Source of the DNA: Sporisorium sorghi
Lineage: Eukaryota; Basidiomycota; Ustilaginomycetes; Ustilaginales; Ustilaginaceae
NCBI GenBank assembly: GCA_023212695.1
Contig: JALCCG010000079.1
Location: 1-64,000, forward strand
Reading direction: 5' to 3'
DNA: 64,000 bases
The position numbers were made by a program, and so were the translations under genes. Below, piece after piece: positions 1-10,186 of this stretch. A model generated the notes under the pieces. The model searched no databases. It had not been told where the DNA came from and worked only from the letters and a program-made list of their open reading frames with translations. Within the stretch, counting starts at the first letter, position 1, and the number at the start of each line of letters is the position of its first letter.

Positions 1-15
1 AAAAAAAAAAAAAGG

Positions 16-77
<62 letters not shown>
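1..77. repeat. Poly-A tract at window edge
   Basis: Almost pure A, interrupted by one GG near base 14. It is a homopolymer immediately upstream of the first gene. It carries no telomere-like unit, so it is taken as a simple tract rather than a chromosome end. Confidence 0.9.
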
Positions 78-80
<3 letters not shown>

Positions 81-188
81 ACACAACGCACCAACAACAG
101 CAGCAACGTCACCAACGTCGTACAACCATACCGCACCATGACAACAGCGACCACACAGCTATCTCTCACCAGATGAGGTTCAACTGCA

Positions 189-2339
189 ATGGCATCCGAC
201 GTCTTCTTCAACCGTGTAGGCTACACCCAACGTCGCACAGCCCATGACCCGCTCTCCTCCAGCCATACCCAACGATCTATAGGAACCACACGCTCTGGCG
301 GTGCACTCACTTTCCCACCGCTCTACCTCGACCCGGTCGACTCACACACCGATCCCACGCAGCACCACCAGGCTGGTACGCCCAACAACGCATCCGCGCA
401 GCAACCGAGCTTCGTGCTCGGCTCGACGTTCTACCACCACCCTGAACTCAATGCGCTTGTGTCGAACCACCTGATCGACGCGTCTGCGAACGCGGTGGAT
501 GCGGCCTCGGGCACGGGGCATGCGTTCTTAGCGAGCATATTCGCAACTCGCGACGGCGGCGCGGTGCACGACGATGACTCCGACGCTGACGATGCTGCTG
601 CTGCCGCCGCCGCTGGAGCAGGTGCAGATGCAGCACCAGCAGTTCCAAGACCCAAACTCACCTCCGAGTACGTATCGCTCAACGAAGACCTCGTGCCCGC
701 ATCGCTGGATATGCACGGCGATATGCTGCCTGCCGACCAGCATGCGTCGTATCCGTTTGGCAATTTGTTTGGCCCGTTGGGAGGGGTTATTGCGGCAGAT
801 AGTGCTATTGTGGGTGGGAGTGGTGGGCATGAGAGAGGTGCGGGTGGCGGAGGGTTGGGCGACGCTGCGGCTGCGTCGACGCTGGGTATGGACTTTGGCG
901 GCGGGCTGGGCGCGTTTATCAACCTCGGTCAGCAGAGTCACGGTCGCAGGAGTGCCGTGAGCAATGGCTGGAACAGCGCCATCAATAGGGCGTCCCGGTC
1001 GAAACTTGTTGGGTCGGCTGGTGCGACGGACTGGAACGACGTGGACACTCATAAGCACACCAGCACTTCCGCCGTTGGGGCAGCCAATTCTGGGAACAGC
1101 GAGGAAAGCCGTCCATCGCACAGGGAGACCATGCTGGCGGCGAAGAAGCTCGATCTCTCCCCGAACCTGCTTTTCCGCACCACGACGTCGACCGTGCTCG
1201 CGCCGCCAACATGGCCGTTCCGCCACCACGGGCCCGGCAGCACATCGTACGCAGCGCTGCTACGGCCGAGCTCGAACATCTTTGGCACCAGCCCGGCGAG
1301 CCAAGCTGTCGCTGCAACACTCGGTGGGCTGCCCTCCTCGTCCAAAATCCTCAAAGAAGTATGGTCCGACCTGGCGCTCGAGGAGCTCGTGCCCACGCGC
1401 CTCGGGGAGACCTCTGCAATCCGGCACCTAAACCGTCAGCCGGACGACGACGCGGACGATACCGAAGCGGCGAGCGGGTCGCGACGCGGCACGAAGCGCG
1501 CGCGCACCGACGCCGACGCCGACAGCGTGTTCGCCAAGCGCATCGCGACACTCGAAGCGGACCCTTTGGACCTGCTGGGGCCCGTCTCGCGCGAGATCCG
1601 CGGCCAGGCCGCGCACCCCTGGGGCACCGCCACTCCTCCCCGCCGTCGTCGAGACCACTCGGCCAACCAGTCCGAAGACGACGCCGCCGAGGCCGAGCAC
1701 GAACACGCGTACGCCCACCGCGACCGGCTGCGGTACAGCTTCGCCCTGCCCCCCGCCACCTTCAGCTGGGTCGCGTCCCCCGACGACGACGAGGCGCTCG
1801 ACGACGAAGCCGCAGGGGGCACACTGCACGTCGAGCCGGACGGCATCGGGTGGTCCACCGCCAAGCGCATCTTCGTCAGTGAGGAGCGCGATCGGCTGCT
1901 GGCGCAGGTGGCTTCGCGCGCGAACGGTGTAGGTGTGGAGGCGTACCGCGTAAGAGGGCTGCGTGCGAATCGGGGACTGCTGCCCAGGCCCGAGTGGCGG
2001 TGGGGCGATGGTGTTGAGGAAGCGGGCAGTGAGAGCTTCACCACGCTCTCGGCGTCCGGCTCGCATCAGGCGGATTTGCGCAGAGCAGAGCATCAGCTCG
2101 ATCAGCATAGCGTACAGGATTCTGAGGTGGAGTATGACGATGTAGAGGGCGAAGAAAGTGCGGAGGATGAGGAGCTGCAGCGCGCGTTGTTGTTGCAGTA
2201 CCAGCGCGAGATGGATGGTCGGGCACGGGAAGAGGATGGAGAGGAGGAAGCGCAGGAAAGGTACGATTTTGACGCGGTGTACTCGGACAATGAGGTTGAA
2301 GATGTAGAGTCGTTTGGCGAGGAGGAGGATACAGCATAG
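189..2339 (+). CDS. Unrecognised 716-residue low-complexity protein
   Basis: A single open frame from an ATG at 189 to a TAG. I do not recognise the family. Residues 1-110 are Ser/Thr/His rich. An Ala/Asp run (about 125-150) and a Gly-rich stretch (about 205-240) follow. The middle part (about 310-430) is less biased and includes a stretch around LSPNLLFRTTTS and a segment with KILKEVWSDLALEELVP, which is the most likely conserved core. A basic KRAR patch near residue 440 could be a nuclear signal. The last 80 residues are strongly acidic (repeated E/D), as in many nuclear or scaffold proteins. No signal peptide or membrane segment is seen. High third-position GC and the long frame support real coding. 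The function is unknown. Confidence 0.75.
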   Translation: MASDVFFNRVGYTQRRTAHDPLSSSHTQRSIGTTRSGGALTFPPLYLDPVDSHTDPTQHHQAGTPNNASAQQPSFVLGSTFYHHPELNALVSNHLIDASANAVDAASGTGHAFLASIFATRDGGAVHDDDSDADDAAAAAAAGAGADAAPAVPRPKLTSEYVSLNEDLVPASLDMHGDMLPADQHASYPFGNLFGPLGGVIAADSAIVGGSGGHERGAGGGGLGDAAAASTLGMDFGGGLGAFINLGQQSHGRRSAVSNGWNSAINRASRSKLVGSAGATDWNDVDTHKHTSTSAVGAANSGNSEESRPSHRETMLAAKKLDLSPNLLFRTTTSTVLAPPTWPFRHHGPGSTSYAALLRPSSNIFGTSPASQAVAATLGGLPSSSKILKEVWSDLALEELVPTRLGETSAIRHLNRQPDDDADDTEAASGSRRGTKRARTDADADSVFAKRIATLEADPLDLLGPVSREIRGQAAHPWGTATPPRRRRDHSANQSEDDAAEAEHEHAYAHRDRLRYSFALPPATFSWVASPDDDEALDDEAAGGTLHVEPDGIGWSTAKRIFVSEERDRLLAQVASRANGVGVEAYRVRGLRANRGLLPRPEWRWGDGVEEAGSESFTTLSASGSHQADLRRAEHQLDQHSVQDSEVEYDDVEGEESAEDEELQRALLLQYQREMDGRAREEDGEEEAQERYDFDAVYSDNEVEDVESFGEEEDTA

Positions 2340-2569
2340 AGTATTGAGCTACGCAATCGCAATCGCAGCCATCTACGATCTCAAGGCTTTGTTCGTTTGA
2401 CGTCTGTGTTGATCGTCGTGGCCGTCATCGTTGCTTTTCTAAGAACAGTCGCTTTCAACAGTGATGACAAGGTTTATAAACAAGTCTCTTTGCATTGGTA
2501 GTGAAGCGTTGATACCGAGAGGGAGCGACACATCCCGTCGCCGCCTCACCGCACGATGTGGGTTAGCCC

Positions 2570-3556
2570 CTAGTTGCCCCCACGGTACGCATGGTACGGA
2601 CTAGCTTGGTTGACGGGGAACACCAGCGTCTCTGCAATATTCACATGCGGCGGCCTGTTCGCGGCCCACACGATCTCCTCTGCAATATCCTCGCCACTGA
2701 GCGGCTGCAGACCCTGGTACACCTTGTCCGCGGCGCCCTTGTCTCCCCTAAACCTAGTAACGCTAAAACTGGTCTCGACCATGCCGGGCTGGATCTCGGT
2801 CACCCTGATCGGCGTATCGACCAGCTCCTTGAGCAGTGCGGAGGTGAACGCGTTGACCGCGAACTTGGTCGCGCAGTAGATCGACCCGCCCGGGTAACCT
2901 TCCCGACCCGCGATCGAGCCGAGGTTGATCACATGGCCCGCATTGCGCTTCTTGAACTCCCTGACGAAAATCTGCGTGAGGTGAATCAAGCCCTTGACGT
3001 TGGTATCGATCATGGTGTCGATCTCGTCCGCCGAGATATCGCCCACTTTATCGGTGCCCAGCACGAGCCCGGCGTTGTTCACGAGGATATCCACATCTTT
3101 AGCCCATTCAGGAAGGCTGGCGAGCAGACCGTCGAGCTGAGAACGGTCGCGCATGTCGAGCGTGATCGCGGCGAAGTTCCCCCCGGCGCCAGTTTGACCC
3201 TGCTGGTTCGCAAGCGAGCACTCGGTCGCCGCCGCCGCCAGCTCGTCCGCACGGCGCGCGGTGAGGATGACATTGCACCCGGCGCGCGCGAACAGGATCG
3301 CAGTCGCTTTACCGATCCCTCCAGATGCGCCCGTGACAAGCACCGTCTTGATGTGCAGCCGCTGAGTCGGGAATACCGTCGTCATGCTCGGAAAGATTGC
3401 TTTTGTGGTTTGGAGAGGGCGAGAGGGAGAGGAAAACGCCCGAACGACGCCGAGTGATGCACGTGAAGATGGTTGTGAAGAGGGGACGAGATGGCGACGT
3501 GTGGTTGCTGTGCAGACGCTTCGAAGTGTGTGGCGTGTGAGAGCGGTGAGAGACAT
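2570..3556 (-). CDS. Short-chain dehydrogenase/reductase (Ymr226c/YdfG-like)
   Basis: A classical SDR fold. The Rossmann nucleotide-binding motif TGASGGIG lies at about residues 76-83, with an NNAG motif, a catalytic Ser in the NLGSIAGREG stretch and a YCATK catalytic Tyr/Lys pair. The RR just after the second beta strand suggests NADP preference. The C-terminal half closely resembles the NADP-dependent 3-hydroxy-acid/serine dehydrogenases of the yeast Ymr226c type (usually about 267 residues). This protein is 328 residues because of a 57-residue leader rich in Arg, Ser and Thr and poor in acids, which looks like a mitochondrial presequence. An internal ATG at 3385 (Met58) would give a family-length cytosolic form. 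The gene has no introns. The substrate is inferred from the family only. Confidence 0.9.
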   Translation of the reverse strand: MSLTALTRHTLRSVCTATTRRHLVPSSQPSSRASLGVVRAFSSPSRPLQTTKAIFPSMTTVFPTQRLHIKTVLVTGASGGIGKATAILFARAGCNVILTARRADELAAAATECSLANQQGQTGAGGNFAAITLDMRDRSQLDGLLASLPEWAKDVDILVNNAGLVLGTDKVGDISADEIDTMIDTNVKGLIHLTQIFVREFKKRNAGHVINLGSIAGREGYPGGSIYCATKFAVNAFTSALLKELVDTPIRVTEIQPGMVETSFSVTRFRGDKGAADKVYQGLQPLSGEDIAEEIVWAANRPPHVNIAETLVFPVNQASPYHAYRGGN

Positions 3557-3887
3557 GCAGCAAGGGTTAGCAAAGTGGCGGTTGATGGAGAAGAGATGGT
3601 GGAAAGAGCCAGTTGAATGAGCGTCGAAGTTTGCAAAGCCGTAATCGACCGGATCGCGGGACCGTCATCGGTTGGTCTGTGCGTCAGCTTCGCTTCTGTC
3701 ACAAGTTGCGAACTCTCAGTTTTTCTCCGAGAGGCAACCCTCAAACACCATCAGCCGTTTGAGGTCCCATTGCTCGACTTGATCATCACGGCTGAGCATC
3801 ACCTCAACCGAACACTGACACTCCCAATCAATCGATCCACACCATCAATGAAAGCCTGTGTATCGCATTCGCATTGCTACGCTACCT
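3557..3887. other. Intergenic, no gene seen
   Basis: This 331-base stretch lies between the dehydrogenase start and the end of the next minus-strand gene. It holds the dehydrogenase promoter side and the downstream end of the neighbour. No convincing coding or RNA gene was found. Confidence 0.5.
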
Positions 3888-5668
3888 CTACTGCGCAGGA
3901 GCCGACCTCAGATCCTTCGCCATCTGAGCCTCTCTCCCACTCAACAGTCCTTCCGCTTTCGAACTCTGAGCCTCCTCGTCCACAACATCGCCGAGCTCTT
4001 CCACATCCGCTTCTGCTTCCGCTTCACCCTCACCCTCTCCCTCGTCCTCTCCTACCTCGTCAATCACAAATGCAGGTCGCTCCTGCAGCAACGCCTCCTG
4101 AGCTGCACGCAGCGCGTCTGCGGCGGCCTTGGGTCCTGCTGTGGACAAGTCGCTGCCTCGTAGACTGATTCGCTTGTCCGCTTTCGATGCTGTCGCGGAA
4201 GACTGCTTGTCGAGCGTTCGTCCTCGTTCTGTCTCGGATGCGGACGAGGCTGATGTTGTGGTTTGTCCCGATGACGATGCGGCGGCAGCTCTGAGGTCCT
4301 GTGTAGACGGCGTACGTGCCGGCGCCCGCAACGCATTGAACAGCCGATTGCCCAGCGTAGATTTGCGCTCCTCGGCCGCTTTCCGCCTCTCCTCTGCCTC
4401 CTTCTCCCTCAGCTCCTGCGTGTCCATCTTGCCACCATCCAGCGTCGAGTTGCGTCCAAACGACGGCCTGGGCCCCGTCACGGTATGCGTCTGCAGCCTC
4501 TGCCCCACCTGGTCCGCGAGCTGGTTCATCTTGGCTTTCCCTTCCTCGCCCAACAAATTGCCCAGGAAACCGACCACTTTGCCCCTGGCACCCGTGGTGA
4601 CGTCGCGGCTATAGGTGGCTTCGCTTGTGGCCCAGCTGCTGTCCTTGCTGGCTCCGGGCACGGCGCGCGGTGCTCCCGGCAGACTGGGCGCGGTGTGCCA
4701 CGCGTAGGCGCCGCCGCTCTGCGAACGTTCGACAGGTTCGAGGTAGAAGGATTCGGTGAGGTCGGATTTGAAAAAGGATTCGAGCACGGGAGAAGAAAGC
4801 ACAAGCATGCGGAACGAGGCGAGTGATAAGAACGGTACATCCTGTCCCACGATGGTTTTGTCGTCCTCAGTCGCTGCTGTAGCCGTCGTAGAGGCGAGTG
4901 CAGACGCCTTGGAAGCAGAATCCTCACCGTCTTCATTTGTGGTTGTCGTGCTGGCAACTTCGGCCTTCAACTTGCCCGCACGGTCGACGGCGATCTCCCA
5001 CAGCGCGTCCGAGGCTCGATCGAGTTGCGACTGCCATTCATCTGTTCCTTGTGGTCGCACCTCGCTCTTGGCTAGGTCCTTGGCGTCTTTGAGGGCAGCC
5101 ACCTTTTCGCCGAGCAACGCAGCAATCTCGTCGGCGACGGCGGCTCTTGAACGACCGGCGACGTAAGTGACGAAGCGGAGTCCTGGGTATTTTGCTTCGT
5201 AGATGGAATTGAGTCTTGCGAGTCCTGTGAGTGTGGTTGTGGAATGGAGGCAAAACTGTTCAGAAGGCCTGAGCCTTGGAGAAAAGCTGGGGGCTAAGTC
5301 CACTTACTCTCGAGCGTGGCAGGGTCGACTTGACCGCCTTTCATCTGCTCCTTGCGAGACTCTTCGCTCAGCTCGGAAGTGGGCGCATTGAGAGGTGCGC
5401 CGATCCTGGGATGACCACCGATGAACTTGGCACGACGCTCCACCTCCCAGCCCGGCTCGTCTTCGACGCAGTAACGAGCCACATCGAGCAGGCCTTCGTA
5501 CGACTCTGGACGTGCGTCTTCGGGTAGGTCAGCAATGGCAGCGGCAGACTGCGATGCGAGATCCGGCAGCAGATCCTTGGGACATTCGAGCAGCCGCAAA
5601 AGGATGGGCGAGAGCTGTTCGGGCGTTGCGTTCGGGATCTCGCCCGGTGGGATGATGGAAGCCGCCAT
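3888..5668 (-). CDS. OHCU decarboxylase-domain protein with long C-terminal tail
   Basis: Two exons: 5308-5668 and 3888-5224, joined across an 83-base intron (GTAAGT donor, CACAG acceptor), giving about 565 residues. The first 190 or so residues match 2-oxo-4-hydroxy-4-carboxy-5-ureidoimidazoline decarboxylase, the last step of urate to allantoin conversion. They carry the HPRIG motif with the catalytic His (FIGGHPRIG), a SEESRKEQ helix, and after the splice LARLN followed by RFVTYVAGRSR. The splice restores the continuous domain, which supports the intron. Known enzymes are about 170-190 residues. Here some 370 further residues follow, with a moderately conserved-looking part (FLSLASFRMLVLSSP) and then Lys/Glu and acidic low complexity. 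The role of the tail is unknown. The start was chosen at Met 5668 (MAASIIPPGE), because upstream sequence in frame is unlike the family. Confidence 0.85.
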
Positions 5669-6128
5669 CTGGTGTCGATTGCAAGCTGGTCCTTCGCAAG
5701 GTGTAGCGAGAGAGTGTTCGGAAGGGGAGAACGGTGAGATGACGGGCGTCGTTAGAATGCGATGCTGAGCTTCGGCGCTGATGTGTTGAGGTGAGTGGCT
5801 CGTGATGATGGTTGTGAAAGAGATAGAGTCAATCGCAAAGTGCTGCTGGGAAATCACGAATGCACGGGACAGCCGCAACTGAGCCACAAAGCCACACGCT
5901 GTTCAGATAGTTATTTCGGATTTGGCCGTGACGGTCACTTTTTGGGACCCTCTCTCCAGCTGTCACAGATATGGAGCACCCTTTCTCGCGCGATAAGCAC
6001 ACTCAGGAAGGAAAGCTCGAAAAGCAAAGACCGACACTCCATTTCGAATCGACAGCTCCACTCGACGTCTTCTCCTCATCCACGACCATCAATCAGCAAT
6101 TTTTCGGCACCGATCAGCAATCCACACA
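5669..6128. promoter_or_regulatory. Shared divergent promoter region
   Basis: 460 bases lie between the OHCU-decarboxylase gene (minus) and prefoldin subunit 3 (plus). No coding potential is visible. By position it must contain both promoters; no specific element is claimed. Confidence 0.5.
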
Positions 6129-6911
6129 ATGTCGACCGCATCGTCCGCCATCGCAGGGCCATCGCAGTCCAGAGTCGAGACCAACTCGCGCGGCATTCCG
6201 CATGCCCCGTTCATCGTAAGTCCAACGTTCACTCGCTCTTTGCCTTCCATATCACCAACGCTGACACTCACTTTCTGCGGCGGGCAACAGTCCAACGTGC
6301 AAGAGTACCTCGGTGGTCCGGATGAAGAGGTGGAGCCGACTCTCAAAAAGTTCCAAGAGACCATGTCCAAGTACAAGTTCATGGAGCTCAACACGGCACA
6401 GCGGCGTCGAGGGCTGGAGGAAAAGATCCCGGACATCCGCAAGACGCTTCAGATGGTGAACTTCCTCCAGGCGAAAAAGGACGACTCGGATGCGATAGAG
6501 ACGACGTTCGAGCTCAACGACACGCTTTACGCAAAGGCCACGCTGGATCCTGTCGATACCGTGCACCTCTGGCTCGGTGTAAGTCCCTTCGCCTTTTGCT
6601 GGACATCTCGTTTGGAGTAGTGCACTCATCCATTTCTCTCTGTTTTGGGTTTTGAACAGGCAAACGTGATGCTCGAGTATCCGCTTGATGAAGCCATCTC
6701 GCTGCTGACGGGCAAGCTAGCAGGAGCGGAGAAATCGCTCGAATCGTCCAAGGAGGATCTCGACTTTTTGCGCGAGCAGATCACTATCATGGAGGTCAAC
6801 ACGGCACGCGTACACAACTGGGACGTCAAGCGGCGCCGCGAACGCAGAGAACAGCTCGAGCGAGACGGTCTCACCGAGGATGGCGAGCCGGCCTCGAAAC
6901 AGGCGTCGTGA
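6129..6911 (+). CDS. PAC10: Prefoldin subunit 3
   Basis: Three exons: 6129-6215, 6291-6578 and 6660-6911. The introns are 75 and 81 bases (both GTAAGT donors, CAG acceptors), giving 208 residues. It is an alpha-type subunit of the hexameric prefoldin co-chaperone, which hands nascent actin and tubulin to the CCT chaperonin in the cytosol. Family hallmarks are the first coiled coil with FQETMSKYKFME and the hairpin segment VHLWLGANVMLEYPLDEA, which is only formed when exons 2 and 3 are spliced. A second coiled coil ends in NWDVKRRR. The first intron is a multiple of three with no stop, so unspliced reading would add 25 residues. Length is normal for VBP1/Pac10 proteins (about 190-200). Confidence 0.93.
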
Positions 6912-7110
6912 GTTTCTTACTCCATTGATGTACACTATGTCGGGGGCGAGAGCAGAATCAAGGGGCTTTTGACAGTGTCGAGCGGTTGGGACAGCGCCAC
7001 TGCCACAAGCCGCTGCTGACGCTGCTGCTGCAAGGAAGATCAAGAACGACAAAATGGAGCAATAGTGACTGAATACCGATGTCTCTCTTGTTCTTCCTTT
7101 TGCTTGTTGT

Positions 7111-7150
7111 GCAGCAGCAGCAGCGGCGGCGGCGGCGGCGGCGGCGGCGG
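7111..7150. repeat. CAG/CGG trinucleotide repeat
   Basis: A run of CAG units is followed by about nine CGG units, just upstream of the phosphatase start. It is probably in the 5' leader. Read in frame it would encode poly-Ser/poly-Gly, but no ATG precedes it in that frame. Confidence 0.85.
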
Positions 7151-7211
7151 TCGGTGGCTATCCGAGGACCGTAACGAGAGCGAAAGGAGTGCGAGCAAGA
7201 ATGAGAGATCG

Positions 7212-8063
7212 ATGGTGTTGCAAGAAGGTGCTGAGGAGGTGAGCAAGGCGGTCGATGGGAATGACGCAGCGGATCGGCAAGGGTCAACGATAGCGACGCC
7301 GCCGATACAGGGGGCAGCTGAGATTGGTGCGGGATCTACGGCGGTGTCTGCGGACGACGCTCGTGATGTTGCAGCAATGGAGAAGACAGCGACAGCGACG
7401 CAAAACGGCTCCGATGCAGCACCAACCACCACTCCGCTGCCCGACGCCGACCACGCTATCGACACCCCCGTCAAGAAGCCCACCACCTCCGACGCTACGC
7501 AACCCTCCACCAACGTCACTACCACCCTCACCCCACCCGCACCGCTCTCCACCCTCACCACCCCATCCTCGCTCGACCCGTCCTCCTCCCCGTCCACCCT
7601 AATCGTCCCCCCGCTCAACTTTGCCATGGTTTCGCGCGGGATCTACCGCTCCGGCCACCCGAACGAGCGCAACTTCGAGTTCCTGCGCCGTCTCAACCTC
7701 ACCTCGATCCTCTACCTCGGCACGGAAGACTACCGCCCGCACATGACCACCTGGGCGTCCACCCACAACATTACGACGTTCCACCTGCGCCTCGCGATCA
7801 ACAAGGAGCCGACTGCAGAGATGGACGAGCGCGACGTAGTCAAGGCGCTGCAGATCATTCTGCGCCCCGAGAACTGGCCGATCCTGATCCACTGCAACAA
7901 GGGCAAGTACCGGGTCGGGTGCGTGGTGGGGTTGTTGAGAAGGTTGCAGGGATGGAGCCATACGAGTATCTTTGAGGAGTATAGTAGGTTTGCGGGGACC
8001 AAGATAAGTGATTTGGAGTGGATCGAGGTGTTTGATCTGGATAAGGTGGAGCTGGCTGGATGA
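7212..8063 (+). CDS. Siw14-like atypical dual-specificity phosphatase
   Basis: 283 residues from the ATG at 7212; the frame is open further upstream but without an ATG. The N-terminal 130 residues are Ala/Thr/Pro low complexity. The C-terminal 150 form a plant-and-fungi atypical phosphatase domain. It begins at LNFAMVSRGIYRSGHP and includes LTSILYLGTEDY. The cysteine phosphatase loop HCNKGKYRVG has the CX5R signature (Cys228, Arg234). The family contains yeast Siw14, which removes the 5-beta phosphate from inositol pyrophosphates, and the Oca proteins. The intact Cys and Arg argue for an active enzyme rather than an Oca-type pseudophosphatase. The exact substrate is inferred from the family. 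Confidence 0.88.
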   Translation: MVLQEGAEEVSKAVDGNDAADRQGSTIATPPIQGAAEIGAGSTAVSADDARDVAAMEKTATATQNGSDAAPTTTPLPDADHAIDTPVKKPTTSDATQPSTNVTTTLTPPAPLSTLTTPSSLDPSSSPSTLIVPPLNFAMVSRGIYRSGHPNERNFEFLRRLNLTSILYLGTEDYRPHMTTWASTHNITTFHLRLAINKEPTAEMDERDVVKALQIILRPENWPILIHCNKGKYRVGCVVGLLRRLQGWSHTSIFEEYSRFAGTKISDLEWIEVFDLDKVELAG

Positions 8064-8112
8064 GGCAATGCAGATGCTTAGATAAGATCTGGGTGTGGAA
8101 GTGTGAGATGGG

Positions 8113-9861
8113 TTAGAAGTATACATCGATCCATGGGCGCTGTCGAGAGGACGGGGGTGCCGCCCGCCCCCGAACAGCATCGAGGATGCGCGCGCGCTGC
8201 CACTGCCACAACTCCACCTTGCCCGTCGAGCGCGGACAGCGCACGTACTCCATCAGCACGCCCTCCCCGCTGCCCGCCGCAGCATCGCTTTGAGGCAAGG
8301 GTGTCATGTGCGCAATGATCGCGGGCTGGAGCGCGTCGGTCACGTAGTCGCTGAACGTCGCGCGTGTCGACGACCGCTGTTGCGTCGAACTGGAAAAGGC
8401 GTCGAACGGATCGCGAAGGAGCGTATCTGCTTCGACCTGCGTTCCGGTGGTGGCTTGGTTGGAGTGCGCCATAGCGCGCTGTGAATGCTCCGCGTGCCAA
8501 GGCCCCACATAGCTCCCCGCAACCTCACCCGCAAACACCACCCCATCATCCCGCTGCTCACGAGGATCCAGCACGGCTGCACATCCGCCCAACAGCAACC
8601 GCTCCATCCGCGGCCACGCCCCCGCCGCCCACGATACCGCCAGCAGCGCCTCGGCCGACACCCACGCGCAGTGACCCAGATCCAGCACCTCGAGCTTGGC
8701 CAGGCTGCGGCTGAGCTTGCGCAGGAACACACCTGCGCGCTGTCCCCCATCCTCCTCCTCCGCAGCATCAGACAAAGAAAGGCGGGTGCCGGCAAGGCTG
8801 AGCAGCCGCAGGTTGGGGAGTCGTGCGAAGATCGCGTGCATGTGCGGCGAGTCGAGTGCCGTGGTGGTAGAGGAAGAGGAGTTGAAGCCGGCGAGGCTGA
8901 GCGTGGTGAGTGAGACTGCGGCAGTGGGGGAGGAGAGCATGCGCTGGATGGTGCGTGGTGAGACAGTGGCGAAGGAGAGGTCGAGCGCCGTGCTGGCATC
9001 CCTGGCGCTGCTGCTGTGTACGCTGTAAGGGTATGCGTCCGAATTGATGCTATCCTCCCAGTCGTCGTCGGCCTCGTCACCATCCCCAACACCGCGCTCC
9101 AGATCAGCACCGTTGCATCTATCGATATCGACGATCGCCTGCGCAGTCCACTCGCTCAACGGCCACTCTGTAGCAGCGAGCCGGCCGCACAGTGCCATCA
9201 TCCGATCGCGCATGTGGCGGGGCAGATACTCGAGCACCTCCCTGATCTGCACCCGGTCCATGTCCGCCACCACTCCTACACCATTAACCCTCCGCTTCGA
9301 CACCGGAGCGGGACGGTTGAGGGCGTCAGCGATGACACAGAGCGTCATGTCCCTGAGACCGAGCTTTGGCGCAGAGTCGTCGAGGTGGTGGCGCAGCGCA
9401 GCGCATACCGCCGCTGCCCGTCGTCGATCTCGATGTGCATCCTCTTTCGGTGCGCTGCTGTCTGCGTCGTCCCGGACAGCAACGAGGTCCTGCACCCGCC
9501 GTCGATCCAGATGCGCCGCCCCGGTGCGTACGCTCAGCCGCTCGAAATCGCCCCTCCACGAGTGCGGCGGGATGGGGCCTGCGACCTGCCGCTTCAGCTG
9601 TCGCTCTCGCGTGCGCTGCTCGTGCTCCCGCTGCGCTTGCTGCGTCGACGACAAGAATAGCAGACCCGTGCGCGATGAAGAGGGCGCGTGGTGCGGTACC
9701 AGCCGCTGTGTCGGTGTCACCGTGAGATCTTGTGCGTCGTCGTGCAGCTGCGCCCGGGCCAGCTTAGCTTGGAGGTTGCGACATCGGCGGAGGTCTTCGT
9801 GGCGCGCGCGGGCCAGGCGCTCGTTGACGCTCGGTTCGGCTGATTCTGCGTGCGTCACCAT
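8113..9861 (-). CDS. Leucine-rich-repeat protein, function unknown
   Basis: 582 residues, no introns, start ATG at 9861. The N-terminal 200 residues are charged (many Arg, Glu, Gln, coiled-coil-like around QQAQREHEQRTRERQLKRQ). From about residue 285 there are irregular leucine-rich repeats with the LxxLxLxxC/N pattern: LTTLSLAGFN, LRLLSLAGTRL, LEVLDLGHCAWVS and MERLLLGGCA. The repeat style resembles the LRR part of F-box/LRR proteins (AMN1-like), but I do not see a clear F-box; LEYLPRHMRDRMMALC near residue 215 is a weak candidate. The C-terminus is unusually well formed (VELWQWQRARILDAVRGR) and ends in DVYF. It is convergent with the Siw14-like gene, with only about 50 bases between the stops. 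Confidence 0.75.
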   Translation of the reverse strand: MVTHAESAEPSVNERLARARHEDLRRCRNLQAKLARAQLHDDAQDLTVTPTQRLVPHHAPSSSRTGLLFLSSTQQAQREHEQRTRERQLKRQVAGPIPPHSWRGDFERLSVRTGAAHLDRRRVQDLVAVRDDADSSAPKEDAHRDRRRAAAVCAALRHHLDDSAPKLGLRDMTLCVIADALNRPAPVSKRRVNGVGVVADMDRVQIREVLEYLPRHMRDRMMALCGRLAATEWPLSEWTAQAIVDIDRCNGADLERGVGDGDEADDDWEDSINSDAYPYSVHSSSARDASTALDLSFATVSPRTIQRMLSSPTAAVSLTTLSLAGFNSSSSTTTALDSPHMHAIFARLPNLRLLSLAGTRLSLSDAAEEEDGGQRAGVFLRKLSRSLAKLEVLDLGHCAWVSAEALLAVSWAAGAWPRMERLLLGGCAAVLDPREQRDDGVVFAGEVAGSYVGPWHAEHSQRAMAHSNQATTGTQVEADTLLRDPFDAFSSSTQQRSSTRATFSDYVTDALQPAIIAHMTPLPQSDAAAGSGEGVLMEYVRCPRSTGKVELWQWQRARILDAVRGRAAPPSSRQRPWIDVYF

Positions 9862-10186
9862 TGTGAGTGGTGGTTGTTCATTGTGGGGCTTAGGTTGAGG
9901 GAAGTGCGTTGCAGGTCGGTGGTGGCGAGGAGAGAAGGAAGACGCACAGCTCAGTTTTGGTGCTTTGTGGAGGCGGCGAACCCAAAAAAAAAAAAAAAAA
10001 AAAAAATTGCCGCGGAAAAAGCGGTCTCAAAAAATCAGCCGTCAAAAAAGTGATACTCTTTCGACACACGAGCTGATCATGGTCATACATATGGACATTG
10101 ACAACGACAACAGGAAGCCTAACTAAGGGGTATACATAAGTGATCAGGATGTACAATATAGGATGGAGCAATGGCGGGTGTATCGG
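9862..10186. other. Intergenic with poly-A tract
   Basis: 325 bases between the LRR gene start and the annexin stop. It contains an A run at about 9984-10006. No gene was seen. Confidence 0.5.

Noticed and set aside
1..77. Chromosome end
   Set aside because: Pure A homopolymer, not a TTAGGG-type repeat.
7065..7211. In-frame extension of the Siw14-like protein with poly-Gly
   Set aside because: Starts at GTG, not ATG; the CGG repeat is more likely untranslated leader.
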